DNA of 64,000 nucleotides from Desulfoscipio geothermicus (GTDB lineage Bacteria > Bacillota > Desulfotomaculia > Desulfotomaculales > Desulfallaceae): contig JAENZP010000006.1 of assembly GCA_016841205.1 (NCBI GenBank), positions 1 through 64,000 on the forward strand, written 5' to 3'. Numbering within the stretch: the stretch's first letter is position 1; every line of letters begins with the position of its first letter. The notes beneath the pieces are model-generated. The model was not told where the DNA came from, did not search any database, and saw only the letters and a program-made list of their open reading frames with translations. This document shows positions 27,690 to 37,143 of this stretch, piece by piece. Made by a program: the position numbers and the translations under genes.

Positions 27690-29078
27690 GTGGCGCAACA
27701 TTATGATGTAATTATTGTGGGTGCTGGTCCGGCTGGAATTTTCGCTGCTCTGGAACTGTCCGAGAAAAACAAGGATTTACGAATATTAATGTTGGAAAAA
27801 GGTCGCGATATCAATCAGCGAAATTGTCCATCTCGGGGAAACGGTGAGAGCTGCTTTAATTGCAGCCCTTGTTCTACAGTTTGTGGTTGGGGTGGCGCTG
27901 GTGCTTTCAGTGATGGGAAACTTACCCTGTCATCTGAAATAGGTGGTAGCCTTGATCAATATCTGGGCGAAGAAAAACTCATTGAAATGATTAAGGAAAT
28001 CGACCAAGTTTATCTGCAATTCGGTGCACCCAAGCATGTCTATGGAGTGGAGCGTCAGGATGAGATAAAAGAATTTCAGCGTCAGGCGATTAGGGCTAAT
28101 TTGAAATTAATCCCAGTGGCAATTCGTCATTTAGGTACCGGACGATGTCAGGAAATTTTACTAAAGATGTATGAGTATCTAATTAAAAAAGGTGTTGAAG
28201 TGCACACCCGGGTAGCGGTTTATCAAATCATTACCGAAGGGCTCTTGGTAAAGGGTGTTCGCACAGTTGATGGGGAAAAAATTACTGGTGATTATGTAAT
28301 ATTGGCACCGGGGCGCGAAGGTGCCGAATGGCTGACCCGGGAGGCCAGCCGGTTGGAACTGCCAACTGGTATTAATCCGGTTGATATCGGGGTGCGTGTG
28401 GAAGTACCGAATGCTGTCATGGAGCCATTAACCAGGGTTTTTTATGAATCAAAATTGATCTATTATTCCCAGACGTTTGATGACCGGGTACGCACATTTT
28501 GTATGAATCCAAGTGGGCAAGTTGTAATGGAGAACAATGATGGTTTGGTGACGGTGAACGGGCATAGTCATGCTTTTAAAAAAACCAACAACACCAACTT
28601 TGCTATTTTAGTCAGCAAGACTTTCACTGAGCCATTTCGGGAACCGATTACCTATGGCAAGTATGTAGCCAGTCTGGCTAACTTGCTGGGCGGTGGCGTA
28701 ATTGTACAGCGTTTAGGTGATTTATTGGAAGGACACCGGTCAACAGTTGATCGTATAAAAAAATGCCTGGTAGAGCCCACCTTAAAAGAGGCTACGCCTG
28801 GGGATCTTAGCCTGGTATTCCCTTACCGTCACCTGGTGGCCATTTTGGAGATGCTTAAAGCATTGGATGTTATTGCTTCAGGTGTGTTTTCTCGTCATAC
28901 ACTACTATACGGCGTGGAAGTAAAGTTTTATTCTTCCAGGTTAGTTTTAAGTAATGGTCTGGAAACACGAATTAAAAATTTATTTGCGGTAGGCGACGGT
29001 GCCGGTGTAACAAGGGGTTTAGCTCAGGCTTCAGTGGCGGGCGTAGTGGCTGCCAGGGAAATTCTTAGCAGAATATAA
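27690..29078 (+). CDS. FAD-dependent oxidoreductase (uncharacterised, COG2509-type)
   Basis: The 462-residue flavoprotein starts with the Rossmann motif DVIIVGAGPAGIFAALELS and ends with the second FAD motif NLFAVGDGAGVTRGLAQASVAG. A Cys-rich segment (NCPSRGNGESCFNCSPCS, residues about 45-65) precedes GWGGAGAFSDGKL. The family is annotated as NAD(FAD)-utilising dehydrogenases without a known substrate. I choose GTG 27690 because GGGGGG lies upstream and the longer reading begins inside the terminator hairpin. It is followed 12 bp later by purA. Confidence 0.85.
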   Translation: MAQHYDVIIVGAGPAGIFAALELSEKNKDLRILMLEKGRDINQRNCPSRGNGESCFNCSPCSTVCGWGGAGAFSDGKLTLSSEIGGSLDQYLGEEKLIEMIKEIDQVYLQFGAPKHVYGVERQDEIKEFQRQAIRANLKLIPVAIRHLGTGRCQEILLKMYEYLIKKGVEVHTRVAVYQIITEGLLVKGVRTVDGEKITGDYVILAPGREGAEWLTREASRLELPTGINPVDIGVRVEVPNAVMEPLTRVFYESKLIYYSQTFDDRVRTFCMNPSGQVVMENNDGLVTVNGHSHAFKKTNNTNFAILVSKTFTEPFREPITYGKYVASLANLLGGGVIVQRLGDLLEGHRSTVDRIKKCLVEPTLKEATPGDLSLVFPYRHLVAILEMLKALDVIASGVFSRHTLLYGVEVKFYSSRLVLSNGLETRIKNLFAVGDGAGVTRGLAQASVAGVVAAREILSRI

Positions 29079-30377
<1,299 letters not shown>

Positions 30378-30475
30378 CTGGCGGAGAGAATTGTCCAGCA
30401 GTTGTTTTTGTGTTATCAAAAGCAGTGTTATTCAGGTTTTACTTTGAACAGTACAGTTATATATGAAATATACCA

Positions 30476-30510
30476 TGGGGTCGGTAAAAAACCGACCCCA
30501 CTTATTATCT
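30476..30510 (+). terminator. Terminator after purA
   Basis: Perfect 10-bp GC-rich stem (30476-30485 with 30491-30500), 5-A loop, then CTTATTATCT, a modest T tract. Confidence 0.75.
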
Positions 30511-30540
30511 AATTACAAACTTGTTATATAACAAAAATCA

Positions 30541-30569
30541 TTGACACCCTGGTTGATTTACTGTAATAT
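30541..30569 (+). promoter_or_regulatory. Promoter of the tRNA-Lys/tRNA-Glu unit
   Basis: Perfect TTGACA (30541-30546), 17-base spacer, TAATAT (30564-30569), about 22 bp before the first tRNA. Confidence 0.75.
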
Positions 30570-30590
30570 ATACAACTGTAAGATGTTAGT

Positions 30591-30666
30591 GAGCCATTAG
30601 CTCAGTTGGTAGAGCACCTGACTTTTAATCAGGGTGTCCCGCGTTCGAGTCGCGGATGGCTCACCA
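30591..30666 (+). tRNA. trnK: tRNA-Lys (TTT)
   Basis: Complete 76-nt cloverleaf with encoded CCA: acceptor GAGCCAT/ATGGCTC, D-arm GCTC/GAGC, anticodon arm CCTGA-CTTTTAA-TCAGG giving anticodon TTT, and T-arm CCGCG-TTCGAGT-CGCGG. Confidence 0.97.
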
Positions 30667-30672
30667 AAATAC

Positions 30673-30748
30673 GGCCCCATGGTCAAGAGGCCCAAGACAC
30701 CGCCCTTTCACGGCGGTAACCCGGGTTCGAATCCCGGTGGGGTCACCA
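30673..30748 (+). tRNA. trnE: tRNA-Glu (TTC)
   Basis: 76 nt with encoded CCA. Acceptor GGCCCCA/TGGGGTC with one G-U, anticodon arm CCGCC-CTTTCAC-GGCGG giving anticodon TTC, T-arm CCGGG-TTCGAAT-CCCGG. It lies six bases after tRNA-Lys. Confidence 0.97.
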
Positions 30749-30755
30749 ATTTAAA

Positions 30756-30797
30756 GCTATCTTTCCAGTAATATGGGAAGGTAGCGTTTGTATTTTT
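30756..30797 (+). terminator. Terminator of the tRNA unit
   Basis: An 11-bp stem with two wobbles (30756-30766 with 30775-30785) then GTTTGTATTTTTT. Confidence 0.75.
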
Positions 30798-30816
30798 TAG
30801 GGAGTGATTATTTCCA

Positions 30817-32079
30817 TCAAGAAATAGGTTGTTTCAGGTTATGAGAGTTTTGAGTTAAAATCATTGCCAGACGTTGACCCAGTATAGCTGAAGCATGCTC
30901 GGTTTCTACGTATTGCCTTGCTTTTCTACCCCACTCGGCAGTACGCTCAGGGTGTTCTACCATCTCCAATAAGGTCTGCACTAGATCATTCATATGGCCA
31001 CCGGGTAAAACAACACCACCGCCACTTAAAGCAATCGGGTTGCCATCAGCCCGGTCACATAGAAAAATAACAGGTAAACCAGCAGCCATATAATCAAATA
31101 TTTTGTTCGGGCTGACCCCCCACTGAAAAACTGGGGAATCTTGAAAAGAATGCATACCGGTGTTAACTTTTCTTAATAAAGATGGCACATACTCTTTAGA
31201 TACCGGATTAATAAAAGTGACGTTGTCCAGGTGCTCCTGTGCGGCTCTATTCTGAAGCCGTGGTTTTTCCGGGCCATTACCTACCAGTAGAAAATGTATA
31301 TTCATTTCACCTTGACTTTTAAGAGCACCGGCAGCATCAAGTATAGTATCTAATCCATTAGCTATACCATGAGTTCCAGTATATATTGCAATGAACTTCC
31401 CCGATAAGCTTTGAAAAATGTTTTCCAGTTCGGCGGAAAGGGGTCGAGGGTTGACGTCATAACGGGTTAAGTTAACACCGTTTGGCAGGTAAAATATTTT
31501 TTCCTTGGGAATGTCAAACTGTGCTATATATTCATCGGCTTTAGGTAAGAGTATTATAATCCCATCGGCCTTACGGTAAAGAAATACTTCCAGCCGTCTT
31601 AATAACCGGATAATTGGGTGGCGCTCTGAAACTTTTCCGATATCAATAAGTACCTGGGGCCATAGATCGCGCACCTCGAAAATAAAGCGGCAACGGTGAT
31701 GTCTGGCCAGCCAATAAGCTGCCAGTACAGCAAGGAGATGCACCGATGAGCCAATGATCATATCTGGTTTTTCCCGCTTCCAGGCTGTTTGTATTACCTT
31801 TTTAGTATAATCAAGCATATTCCACACCCTATCCCGGCCATTATCCTGATAGGCTGCGGTTTTTAGCCAAACGAAATGCACATCATTATGGTATTCTTCC
31901 TTAATTGTCTCACCGGGTAAAAGATGGGCCTCGCTATGCATTTGGTGATTAAAGGATGCTGCAAATATAGTAACCTCCCAGCCCAATTGTACTAATTCGC
32001 CGGCCAGGTCCAAATGTCGCGTGCCACCACTTTCATTGGGGCCGATCGCATAATGATTTAATATCCATAGTCTGGGCAT
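30817..32079 (-). CDS. Glycosyltransferase family 4 (WbuB/WcaI-like)
   Basis: A GT-B fold retaining glycosyltransferase, 420 residues. N-terminal domain carries the donor-independent motif NESGGTRHLDLAGELV; the C-terminal half has YTGTHGIANGLDTILDAA and the nucleotide-sugar motif SPNKIFDYMAAGLPVIF. Relatives transfer aminosugars such as N-acetyl-fucosamine. I choose ATG 32079 because GGGAG lies eight bases upstream; an ATG five codons earlier has no such signal. It is the last gene of a four-gene minus-strand sugar cassette, so it may transfer the sugar made by the other three. Confidence 0.85.
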   Translation of the reverse strand: MPRLWILNHYAIGPNESGGTRHLDLAGELVQLGWEVTIFAASFNHQMHSEAHLLPGETIKEEYHNDVHFVWLKTAAYQDNGRDRVWNMLDYTKKVIQTAWKREKPDMIIGSSVHLLAVLAAYWLARHHRCRFIFEVRDLWPQVLIDIGKVSERHPIIRLLRRLEVFLYRKADGIIILLPKADEYIAQFDIPKEKIFYLPNGVNLTRYDVNPRPLSAELENIFQSLSGKFIAIYTGTHGIANGLDTILDAAGALKSQGEMNIHFLLVGNGPEKPRLQNRAAQEHLDNVTFINPVSKEYVPSLLRKVNTGMHSFQDSPVFQWGVSPNKIFDYMAAGLPVIFLCDRADGNPIALSGGGVVLPGGHMNDLVQTLLEMVEHPERTAEWGRKARQYVETEHASAILGQRLAMILTQNSHNLKQPIS

Positions 32080-32129
32080 TATTTTTTCTCCCATAATTAT
32101 AAAAAGGTTATATCAGCCTTTTAAACCGT

Positions 32130-33263
32130 TTAGCTGTTGTCAGATAACCATTTTTTAATAACCTGGCTAACGTAATTAATTTGTACTTGGGAAATTTCCG
32201 CATCCATAGGTAGGCTTAGGATTTCATGGCTAGCCTTTTCGGTAACGGGAAAATCACCTGCTTTATGACCAAGGTATTTATAAGCGGGTTGCAGATGTAA
32301 TGGTATGGGGTAATGTACTCCCGTTGAAATACCTGCCTCTTTGAGGTGATTTTGCAGTGCATCTCTTTGTTTAAGCCTGACAACATAAAGGTGAAAAACG
32401 TGTTTTACCAAATTGGCAACAAACGGGAGCTTAAGGGATGATTGGTTTGCCAAACATTCCGAATAATAATGAGCATTTTTCACCCTTTTTTCCGTCCACT
32501 CGGCCAGATATTTCAGCTTGACTCTGAGTATTGCTGCCTGTATGGCATCAAGACGGCTGTTATACCCTTCCATAAGGTGTTCATACTTTTGGGTTCGGCC
32601 GTGATCTCTAAGCATGGCAATAGATTGGGCTACCTGCTGGTTGTTTGTTACCACAGCCCCTGCATCGCCGTAAGCACCAAGATTTTTACCGGGGTAAAAA
32701 CTAAAGCAGGTAGCGTCTGACATTGTTCCAACCCTTTGCCCCTTATACTCTGCGCCATGGGCCTGGGCGGCATCTTCTATAACGCGCAGTGCATATTTGC
32801 CGGCGATTTCTTTAATATCATCCATGGGGCATGGTTGGCCATATAAATGCACAGCAATAATTGCTTTGACCGGTAAATTATTTGCTCTTAACTGCTTTAT
32901 TTTAGTTTCTAGTTGGTTGGGGTCAATCAGTAATGTATCCTGGTTTACATCAACAAAGACAGGTTTTGCCCCCACCCGAGAGACAGCTTCGGTGGTCGCG
33001 ATGAAGGTATTTGGCACGGTAACCACCAGGTCCTCATTTCCCACCCCGATAGCTTTAAGCGCAAGAGTAAGAGCGTCTGTGCCATTGCCCACGCCAACAC
33101 AGTGCTTGGCGTGGCAGAAGGCGGCAAATTCCTGTTCAAATAGTTGCACTTCCGGACCCATAATAAAGTTTGCGGAATCCAATACATTGTTAATAGCCTG
33201 TTGGATTTCAAGTTTTATCTTAGCGTATTGGGCAGGAATATCGACAAAAGGGATCTTTTGCAT
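32130..33263 (-). CDS. DegT/DnrJ/EryC1-family sugar aminotransferase
   Basis: PLP-dependent aminotransferase of 377 residues that aminates a keto-sugar nucleotide. The PLP lysine is in [15 protein letters not shown], preceded by [30 protein letters not shown] is the typical early motif. It resembles WbpE/GnnB types that act on the 3-keto position of UDP-sugars. It lies between an acyltransferase and a GT4 in the same direction, with AAAAGGAGCTGCATT before ATG. Confidence 0.9.
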   Translation of the reverse strand: MQKIPFVDIPAQYAKIKLEIQQAINNVLDSANFIMGPEVQLFEQEFAAFCHAKHCVGVGNGTDALTLALKAIGVGNEDLVVTVPNTFIATTEAVSRVGAKPVFVDVNQDTLLIDPNQLETKIKQLRANNLPVKAIIAVHLYGQPCPMDDIKEIAGKYALRVIEDAAQAHGAEYKGQRVGTMSDATCFSFYPGKNLGAYGDAGAVVTNNQQVAQSIAMLRDHGRTQKYEHLMEGYNSRLDAIQAAILRVKLKYLAEWTEKRVKNAHYYSECLANQSSLKLPFVANLVKHVFHLYVVRLKQRDALQNHLKEAGISTGVHYPIPLHLQPAYKYLGHKAGDFPVTEKASHEILSLPMDAEISQVQINYVSQVIKKWLSDNS

Positions 33264-33277
33264 AATGCAGCTCCTTT

Positions 33278-33880
33278 TTATTTATAAGGTAGGTTATCTA
33301 TATCGTTAATCATTTGGGCTGGGTTACCAGCCACTACTTTCCTGGCCGGTACATCCTTGGTTACAACGGACCCGGCGCCAACCAAGCAGTTTTCTCCAAG
33401 GATTATGCCAGGTAATAGAGTGCTGTTTGCTCCTACCTTAGCATTCTTCTTAATATGGGCTCCTTTTAAGTTGCTTTTTGCGTCTGGTGATAGTGGATAA
33501 AGAGCATTTGTAACAACTACATTGGGCCCTATCCAGGCGCCTTCCTCCAGGGTACAATACTCTGGAATAAATGCCTGGGAATGAATGCGCACACTATCGT
33601 TTATTAAAACATGATGTTCAATAACACTGCCGGTACCGATACTCACCTGATCGCCAATGACGTTCTGTTCACGGATCATTACAAGATGTCCGGTTTGGAA
33701 ATCGGCACCTATTTTATTGCCGGCATAAATTACGGTATGAGAACGAATGATGGCATTATCGCCAATCACTGTTTCCAGTTCGCCGTCTGCCTTACCCTTT
33801 GGAGGCAGGCCGATAATTACACAGTTGCCTATTTGAACGTTGTTACCGATTTTAACATTTGGGTAGATCTTATAATCCAT
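33278..33880 (-). CDS. Left-handed beta-helix N-acetyltransferase (WbpD-like)
   Basis: A hexapeptide-repeat acyltransferase of about 200 residues: repeats such as [14 protein letters not shown] and [28 protein letters not shown] are seen. The family acetylates amino-sugars on UDP carriers; next to the aminotransferase this suggests acetylation of the new 3-amino group. I choose ATG 33880 ([12 protein letters not shown]), nine bases after AAGG; the ATG three codons earlier touches that site. It overlaps the upstream oxidoreductase by 11 bp. Confidence 0.88.
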   Translation of the reverse strand: MDYKIYPNVKIGNNVQIGNCVIIGLPPKGKADGELETVIGDNAIIRSHTVIYAGNKIGADFQTGHLVMIREQNVIGDQVSIGTGSVIEHHVLINDSVRIHSQAFIPEYCTLEEGAWIGPNVVVTNALYPLSPDAKSNLKGAHIKKNAKVGANSTLLPGIILGENCLVGAGSVVTKDVPARKVVAGNPAQMINDIDNLPYK

Positions 33881-34889
33881 TGGACACATCCTTAATTAAT
33901 TGACTGTTGGCCATAATTCTCCATATTAAATCAAGGGCTATTTTACCATCTTCACTTTTTATTAAGGGTTCTCTTTGCTCAATAATAGCCAGACTTACAT
34001 CCTCAATAACCTTATAGTGGCCGTACCACTTGGGTGCTTCCATCACATCATTTGGCGAAATTCCATCCACATGCCAGGCGCGAAAACCATTAAGCTTAGG
34101 GCCACCTAAAATAACGCTTCCCTTTTCACCAATAATAGTTAAAGTTTCCTCCAGGTTTTTGGGGTAAGCACAGGTGGTTGCATTAATGGTACCGATGGAG
34201 CTGTTTTCAAATTGAACAATGGCTACGGCAGTATCCTCAACTTCAATATCATGTCCCAATGTTGCTCGATAAGCTTGAAAATGTTTAACATCACCCAAGT
34301 AGTAAAGCAAAAGATCAATATGATGGATAGCTTGGTTTAAAAGTACGCCACCATCCATTAACCTGGTCCCCCGCCAATCTGCTTCGTTATAATATTTTTG
34401 TGGCCGGTACCAATTCACGCAGGTACTGCCTGATATTATTCGGCCAATGGCTCCCTGGTCTATCGCCTTTTTTAAAAAAATACTGGCGGGTAAAAATCGA
34501 TTATTTAAAACCGTTGTTAAAATGCGTTTAGCTTTTTGAGCGGTACCAATCATCGCGTCAGCCTGTTCCCGTGTCATGGCCATTGGCTTTTCAACCACAA
34601 CATGCTTTCCTGCGTTAAGAGCGTCAATAGCCATTTGGGCATGTAGACCGCTTGGTGTGGCAATTATAACGGCTTCAATATCTTGATCAGCCAAAAGTTT
34701 GTGGTAATCATTGTAAGCTTGACAATTAAAGCTCTGGGCCATGGCTTTTGATTTTACCAAATTACTATCCGCTACCGCAGTAACACAGGCGGTATTTAAG
34801 TTTTCAAAAACGCTAATATAACGCTCGGTTATTGCTCCGCAGCCAATAATGCCGTATTTAACGACCCTGGCTGGTTTTTGGTCCGGCAA
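33870..34889 (-). CDS. Gfo/Idh/MocA-family sugar-nucleotide oxidoreductase (WlbA/GnnA-like)
   Basis: NAD(P)-dependent oxidoreductase, 339 residues. N-terminal Rossmann motif YGIIGCGAITERYIS, the family EKPMAMT motif, and NWYRPQKYYNEADWRGT with GGVLLNQAIHHIDLL in the substrate domain. That set matches enzymes oxidising C3 of UDP-GlcNAc or UDP-GlcNAc uronate. With the following acyltransferase and aminotransferase it forms a 3-acetamido sugar pathway. Start TTG after AGGAGGGGAGATT. Confidence 0.88.
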   Translation of the reverse strand: MPDQKPARVVKYGIIGCGAITERYISVFENLNTACVTAVADSNLVKSKAMAQSFNCQAYNDYHKLLADQDIEAVIIATPSGLHAQMAIDALNAGKHVVVEKPMAMTREQADAMIGTAQKAKRILTTVLNNRFLPASIFLKKAIDQGAIGRIISGSTCVNWYRPQKYYNEADWRGTRLMDGGVLLNQAIHHIDLLLYYLGDVKHFQAYRATLGHDIEVEDTAVAIVQFENSSIGTINATTCAYPKNLEETLTIIGEKGSVILGGPKLNGFRAWHVDGISPNDVMEAPKWYGHYKVIEDVSLAIIEQREPLIKSEDGKIALDLIWRIMANSQLIKDVSNGL

Positions 34890-35017
34890 AATCTCCCCTC
34901 CTACTCTGGTAAAATTTTATAAATATTGCCTACACAATACGCGGATAACTACCATATGGTTACATAAAAAATAAAAATGCAGGGAAGGAGTTATAAAAAC
35001 TTCCTCCTATTGTTTTC

Positions 35018-35046
35018 TTGAGTTTAAACCGATTGCATTATACTAT
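35018..35046 (+). promoter_or_regulatory. Candidate promoter of the first polysaccharide unit
   Basis: TTGAGT (35018-35023), 17-base spacer, TACTAT (35041-35046): four of six matches in each box. It is the best match I see in the 282-bp gap between the divergent sugar genes. Nothing else recognisable fills that gap. Confidence 0.4.
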
Positions 35047-35171
35047 TCAGGTTTTACTTCAGTTGATAAAGATATTTGCACAGCTATTTTTTTAATCACC
35101 TTATCTGCTGCCCTTCCATATCATAGTAAATATAACTTTACCTTGCATGGTATAAAAAGAGAGGGAATAAA

Positions 35172-36578
35172 GTGGAGGACAGGCAAAGTAGGGTATTAAT
35201 AGTAGGTGCGGGTTTAGCCGGTAGCCTGGCTGTTCAATCCATTAACAATACAAAAGAGGGGCCATTGGTTATCGGTTTTATTGATGACGATGAGAATAAA
35301 CTAAACTTAGAAATCTGTGGTTTACCCGTTCTGGGCAATCGTTTGGATATTCCGCGTATTACTGAAAAGCATAAAGTAAACGAAATAATTATTGCCCTGC
35401 CTTCAGCGCCTCCCGTTGAAGTAAGCGGTATTATTCAAATATGTAAAAGGCTGTCCGATATTAAAATTAAAATACTACCTGGTACCTATGATTTAAAAAC
35501 CGGCCGCATTAGTCCTACCCCCATACGAGAAGTGCAGTTAGAGGACTTGTTGGGTCGTAAGCCGTTATCCCTCGATTTAAACAGTATAAATAACTATTTA
35601 AATGACCAGGTGGTACTGGTAACCGGGGCCGGTGGTTCGGTAGGTACGGAACTAAGTACTAATATTGCTAACAGCAACCCGGGACAATTAGTATTAATGG
35701 GCCGGGGAGAAAACAGTATTTATGAAGTGGAAAGAAAGTTAAAACTAAGCCACCCGTATATAGATATAGCCACTGAAATAGCCGATATCAGAGATCACGG
35801 CAGGATGACCAGGTTGTTTAAAAAATATAAACCCGGCGTTGTCTTCCACGCCGCTGCTCACAAGCATGTGCCCTATATGGAGAGGATACCTGAGGAGGCG
35901 GTAAAGAATAACATTTTAGGAACCTGGGTTATGTGTGAAGTGGCACATGATTTTAAGTGTGACAAATTTGTATTAATATCCACCGATAAGGCTGTTCAGC
36001 CAACAAGTATCATGGGGGTAACTAAAAGGATAGCGGAAACCATTGTGGTAATGATGAATAACCAAAGCAGTACTAAATTTTCCGCTGTTCGTTTTGGAAA
36101 TATACTAGGCAGCAGGGGCAGTGTCATACCCTTGTTTGAGAAACAAATTGCCGGGGGCGGACCGGTAACCATTACCCACCCGCAAATGATGCGCTATTTT
36201 ATGACGGTAAGTGAGGCTGCCTGGCTGGTTATCCAGGCGGGGGCTATAGCCGGGGGAGGGGAAGTATTTGTTCTGGATATGGGTGAACCCGTATGTATAA
36301 AAGACCTGGCATATAAATTAATTAAGCTAAATGGCCAACAGCCTGAGAAGGATATTGCTATTCAATACACCGGCATAAGACCGGGTGAAAAAATAACCGA
36401 AGTTCTTGTTGGGGACGATGAGGAAGTAAAAGCTACCCGGCATAAGAAAATATCAGCCGTTTATAGCACGATGAAAGATTTCACCCGGTTGAAAGAGTTG
36501 CTTATCACCCTGGAAGATCCCTGTTTTTCTTATGCGGAGGAAGATATCAGGTACCTGCTACAGCCATATTTAGGGTAA
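35172..36578 (+). CDS. CapD/WbpM-family sugar nucleotide 4,6-dehydratase lacking the membrane domain
   Basis: 468 residues comprising an N-terminal Rossmann-like domain (VLIVGAGLAGSLAVQSI) and a C-terminal extended SDR domain with VLVTGAGGSVGTELS, FHAAAHKHVPYME and STDKAVQPTSIMGVTKR. The Met in the Tyr position is normal for this inverting dehydratase family. Most relatives (CapD, WbpM, PglF long forms) have four N-terminal membrane helices; this one starts directly at the soluble domain. Predicted to act on UDP-GlcNAc. GTG start after GAGAGGGAATAAA. Confidence 0.87.
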   Translation: MEDRQSRVLIVGAGLAGSLAVQSINNTKEGPLVIGFIDDDENKLNLEICGLPVLGNRLDIPRITEKHKVNEIIIALPSAPPVEVSGIIQICKRLSDIKIKILPGTYDLKTGRISPTPIREVQLEDLLGRKPLSLDLNSINNYLNDQVVLVTGAGGSVGTELSTNIANSNPGQLVLMGRGENSIYEVERKLKLSHPYIDIATEIADIRDHGRMTRLFKKYKPGVVFHAAAHKHVPYMERIPEEAVKNNILGTWVMCEVAHDFKCDKFVLISTDKAVQPTSIMGVTKRIAETIVVMMNNQSSTKFSAVRFGNILGSRGSVIPLFEKQIAGGGPVTITHPQMMRYFMTVSEAAWLVIQAGAIAGGGEVFVLDMGEPVCIKDLAYKLIKLNGQQPEKDIAIQYTGIRPGEKITEVLVGDDEEVKATRHKKISAVYSTMKDFTRLKELLITLEDPCFSYAEEDIRYLLQPYLG

Positions 36579-36586
36579 GGTGTATA

Positions 36587-36645
36587 AAAGGGGATTGCTT
36601 TAAAACCGCAGTGACGGTTTTAGCAATCCCCTTTATTTTATGTAG
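36587..36645. terminator. Long bidirectional terminator hairpin
   Basis: Left arm 36587-36608 pairs with right arm 36615-36634 apart from a two-base bulge, a stem of about 20 bp with a 6-base loop. T-rich tracts lie on both sides, so it can serve the plus-strand dehydratase gene and the convergent DUF3307 gene, whose stop is in the right arm. Confidence 0.9.
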
Positions 36646-36965
36646 ACAATAACTATCGTTAATAAATGCAGCAGTTGGTCCATGATGCTGGCGGGATGAA
36701 AAACTTTTAATTTACCGGTAGTTACTCTCATTTTAATAAAATCTATCATGGCGTGCGTGGCTAAAAGAAATAGCACCTTCCATGGGGCAAACAGGCTTAG
36801 CAGGCCAAGGCCGGGACACATGGCCAGGGACCATAAGGTGGCATGTAAGAGCAGCCCCAAAAATTTTTTTCTTTTATAGATACCCAGTTGTGTTTTTTGT
36901 AAGGTGTATTCTGTGAAAATGTGGCCACCAAGCGTTATTAGAAGTGCCGGTAACAGCAATTGCAT
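36633..36965 (-). CDS. DUF3307 membrane protein
   Basis: A 110-residue protein with three to four hydrophobic segments and spaced residues characteristic of DUF3307: GGHIFTEYTLQKTQ, LLLHATLWSLAM, ATHAMIDFIKMR and MDQLLHLLTI. Function is unknown. ATG 36965 is chosen over the adjacent GTG because GCGGGTG lies just upstream. It is convergent with the dehydratase gene and shares the terminator. Confidence 0.8.
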   Translation of the reverse strand: MQLLLPALLITLGGHIFTEYTLQKTQLGIYKRKKFLGLLLHATLWSLAMCPGLGLLSLFAPWKVLFLLATHAMIDFIKMRVTTGKLKVFHPASIMDQLLHLLTIVIVYIK

Positions 36966-37099
36966 CACCCGCTTTTATCTATTTATTCTAACTTTTACTT
37001 ATTGGGAGTGCATTTGCACCCCATATGGTGATGGTTACTGAATGCCATACCTGCTCCTGCATTAAACGCTCGATTTGTAACACAACATTTTCCTTAATC

Positions 37100-37120
37100 A
37101 TATCTTTATCAAAAAGATAT
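37100..37120 (+). repeat. Small hairpin just upstream of the UDP-glucose dehydrogenase RBS
   Basis: Perfect 8-bp inverted repeat ATATCTTT (37100-37107) / AAAGATAT (37113-37120), five-base spacer, ending eight bases before GGAGGAG. May affect translation or be a binding site; unproven. Confidence 0.4.
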
Positions 37121-37143
37121 TTGCTATGGAGGAGACCAAGATA

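Noticed and set aside
32797-33309. 170-codon plus-strand open frame opposite the aminotransferase
   Set aside because: The minus-strand product matches a known family along its full length, so this is a shadow.
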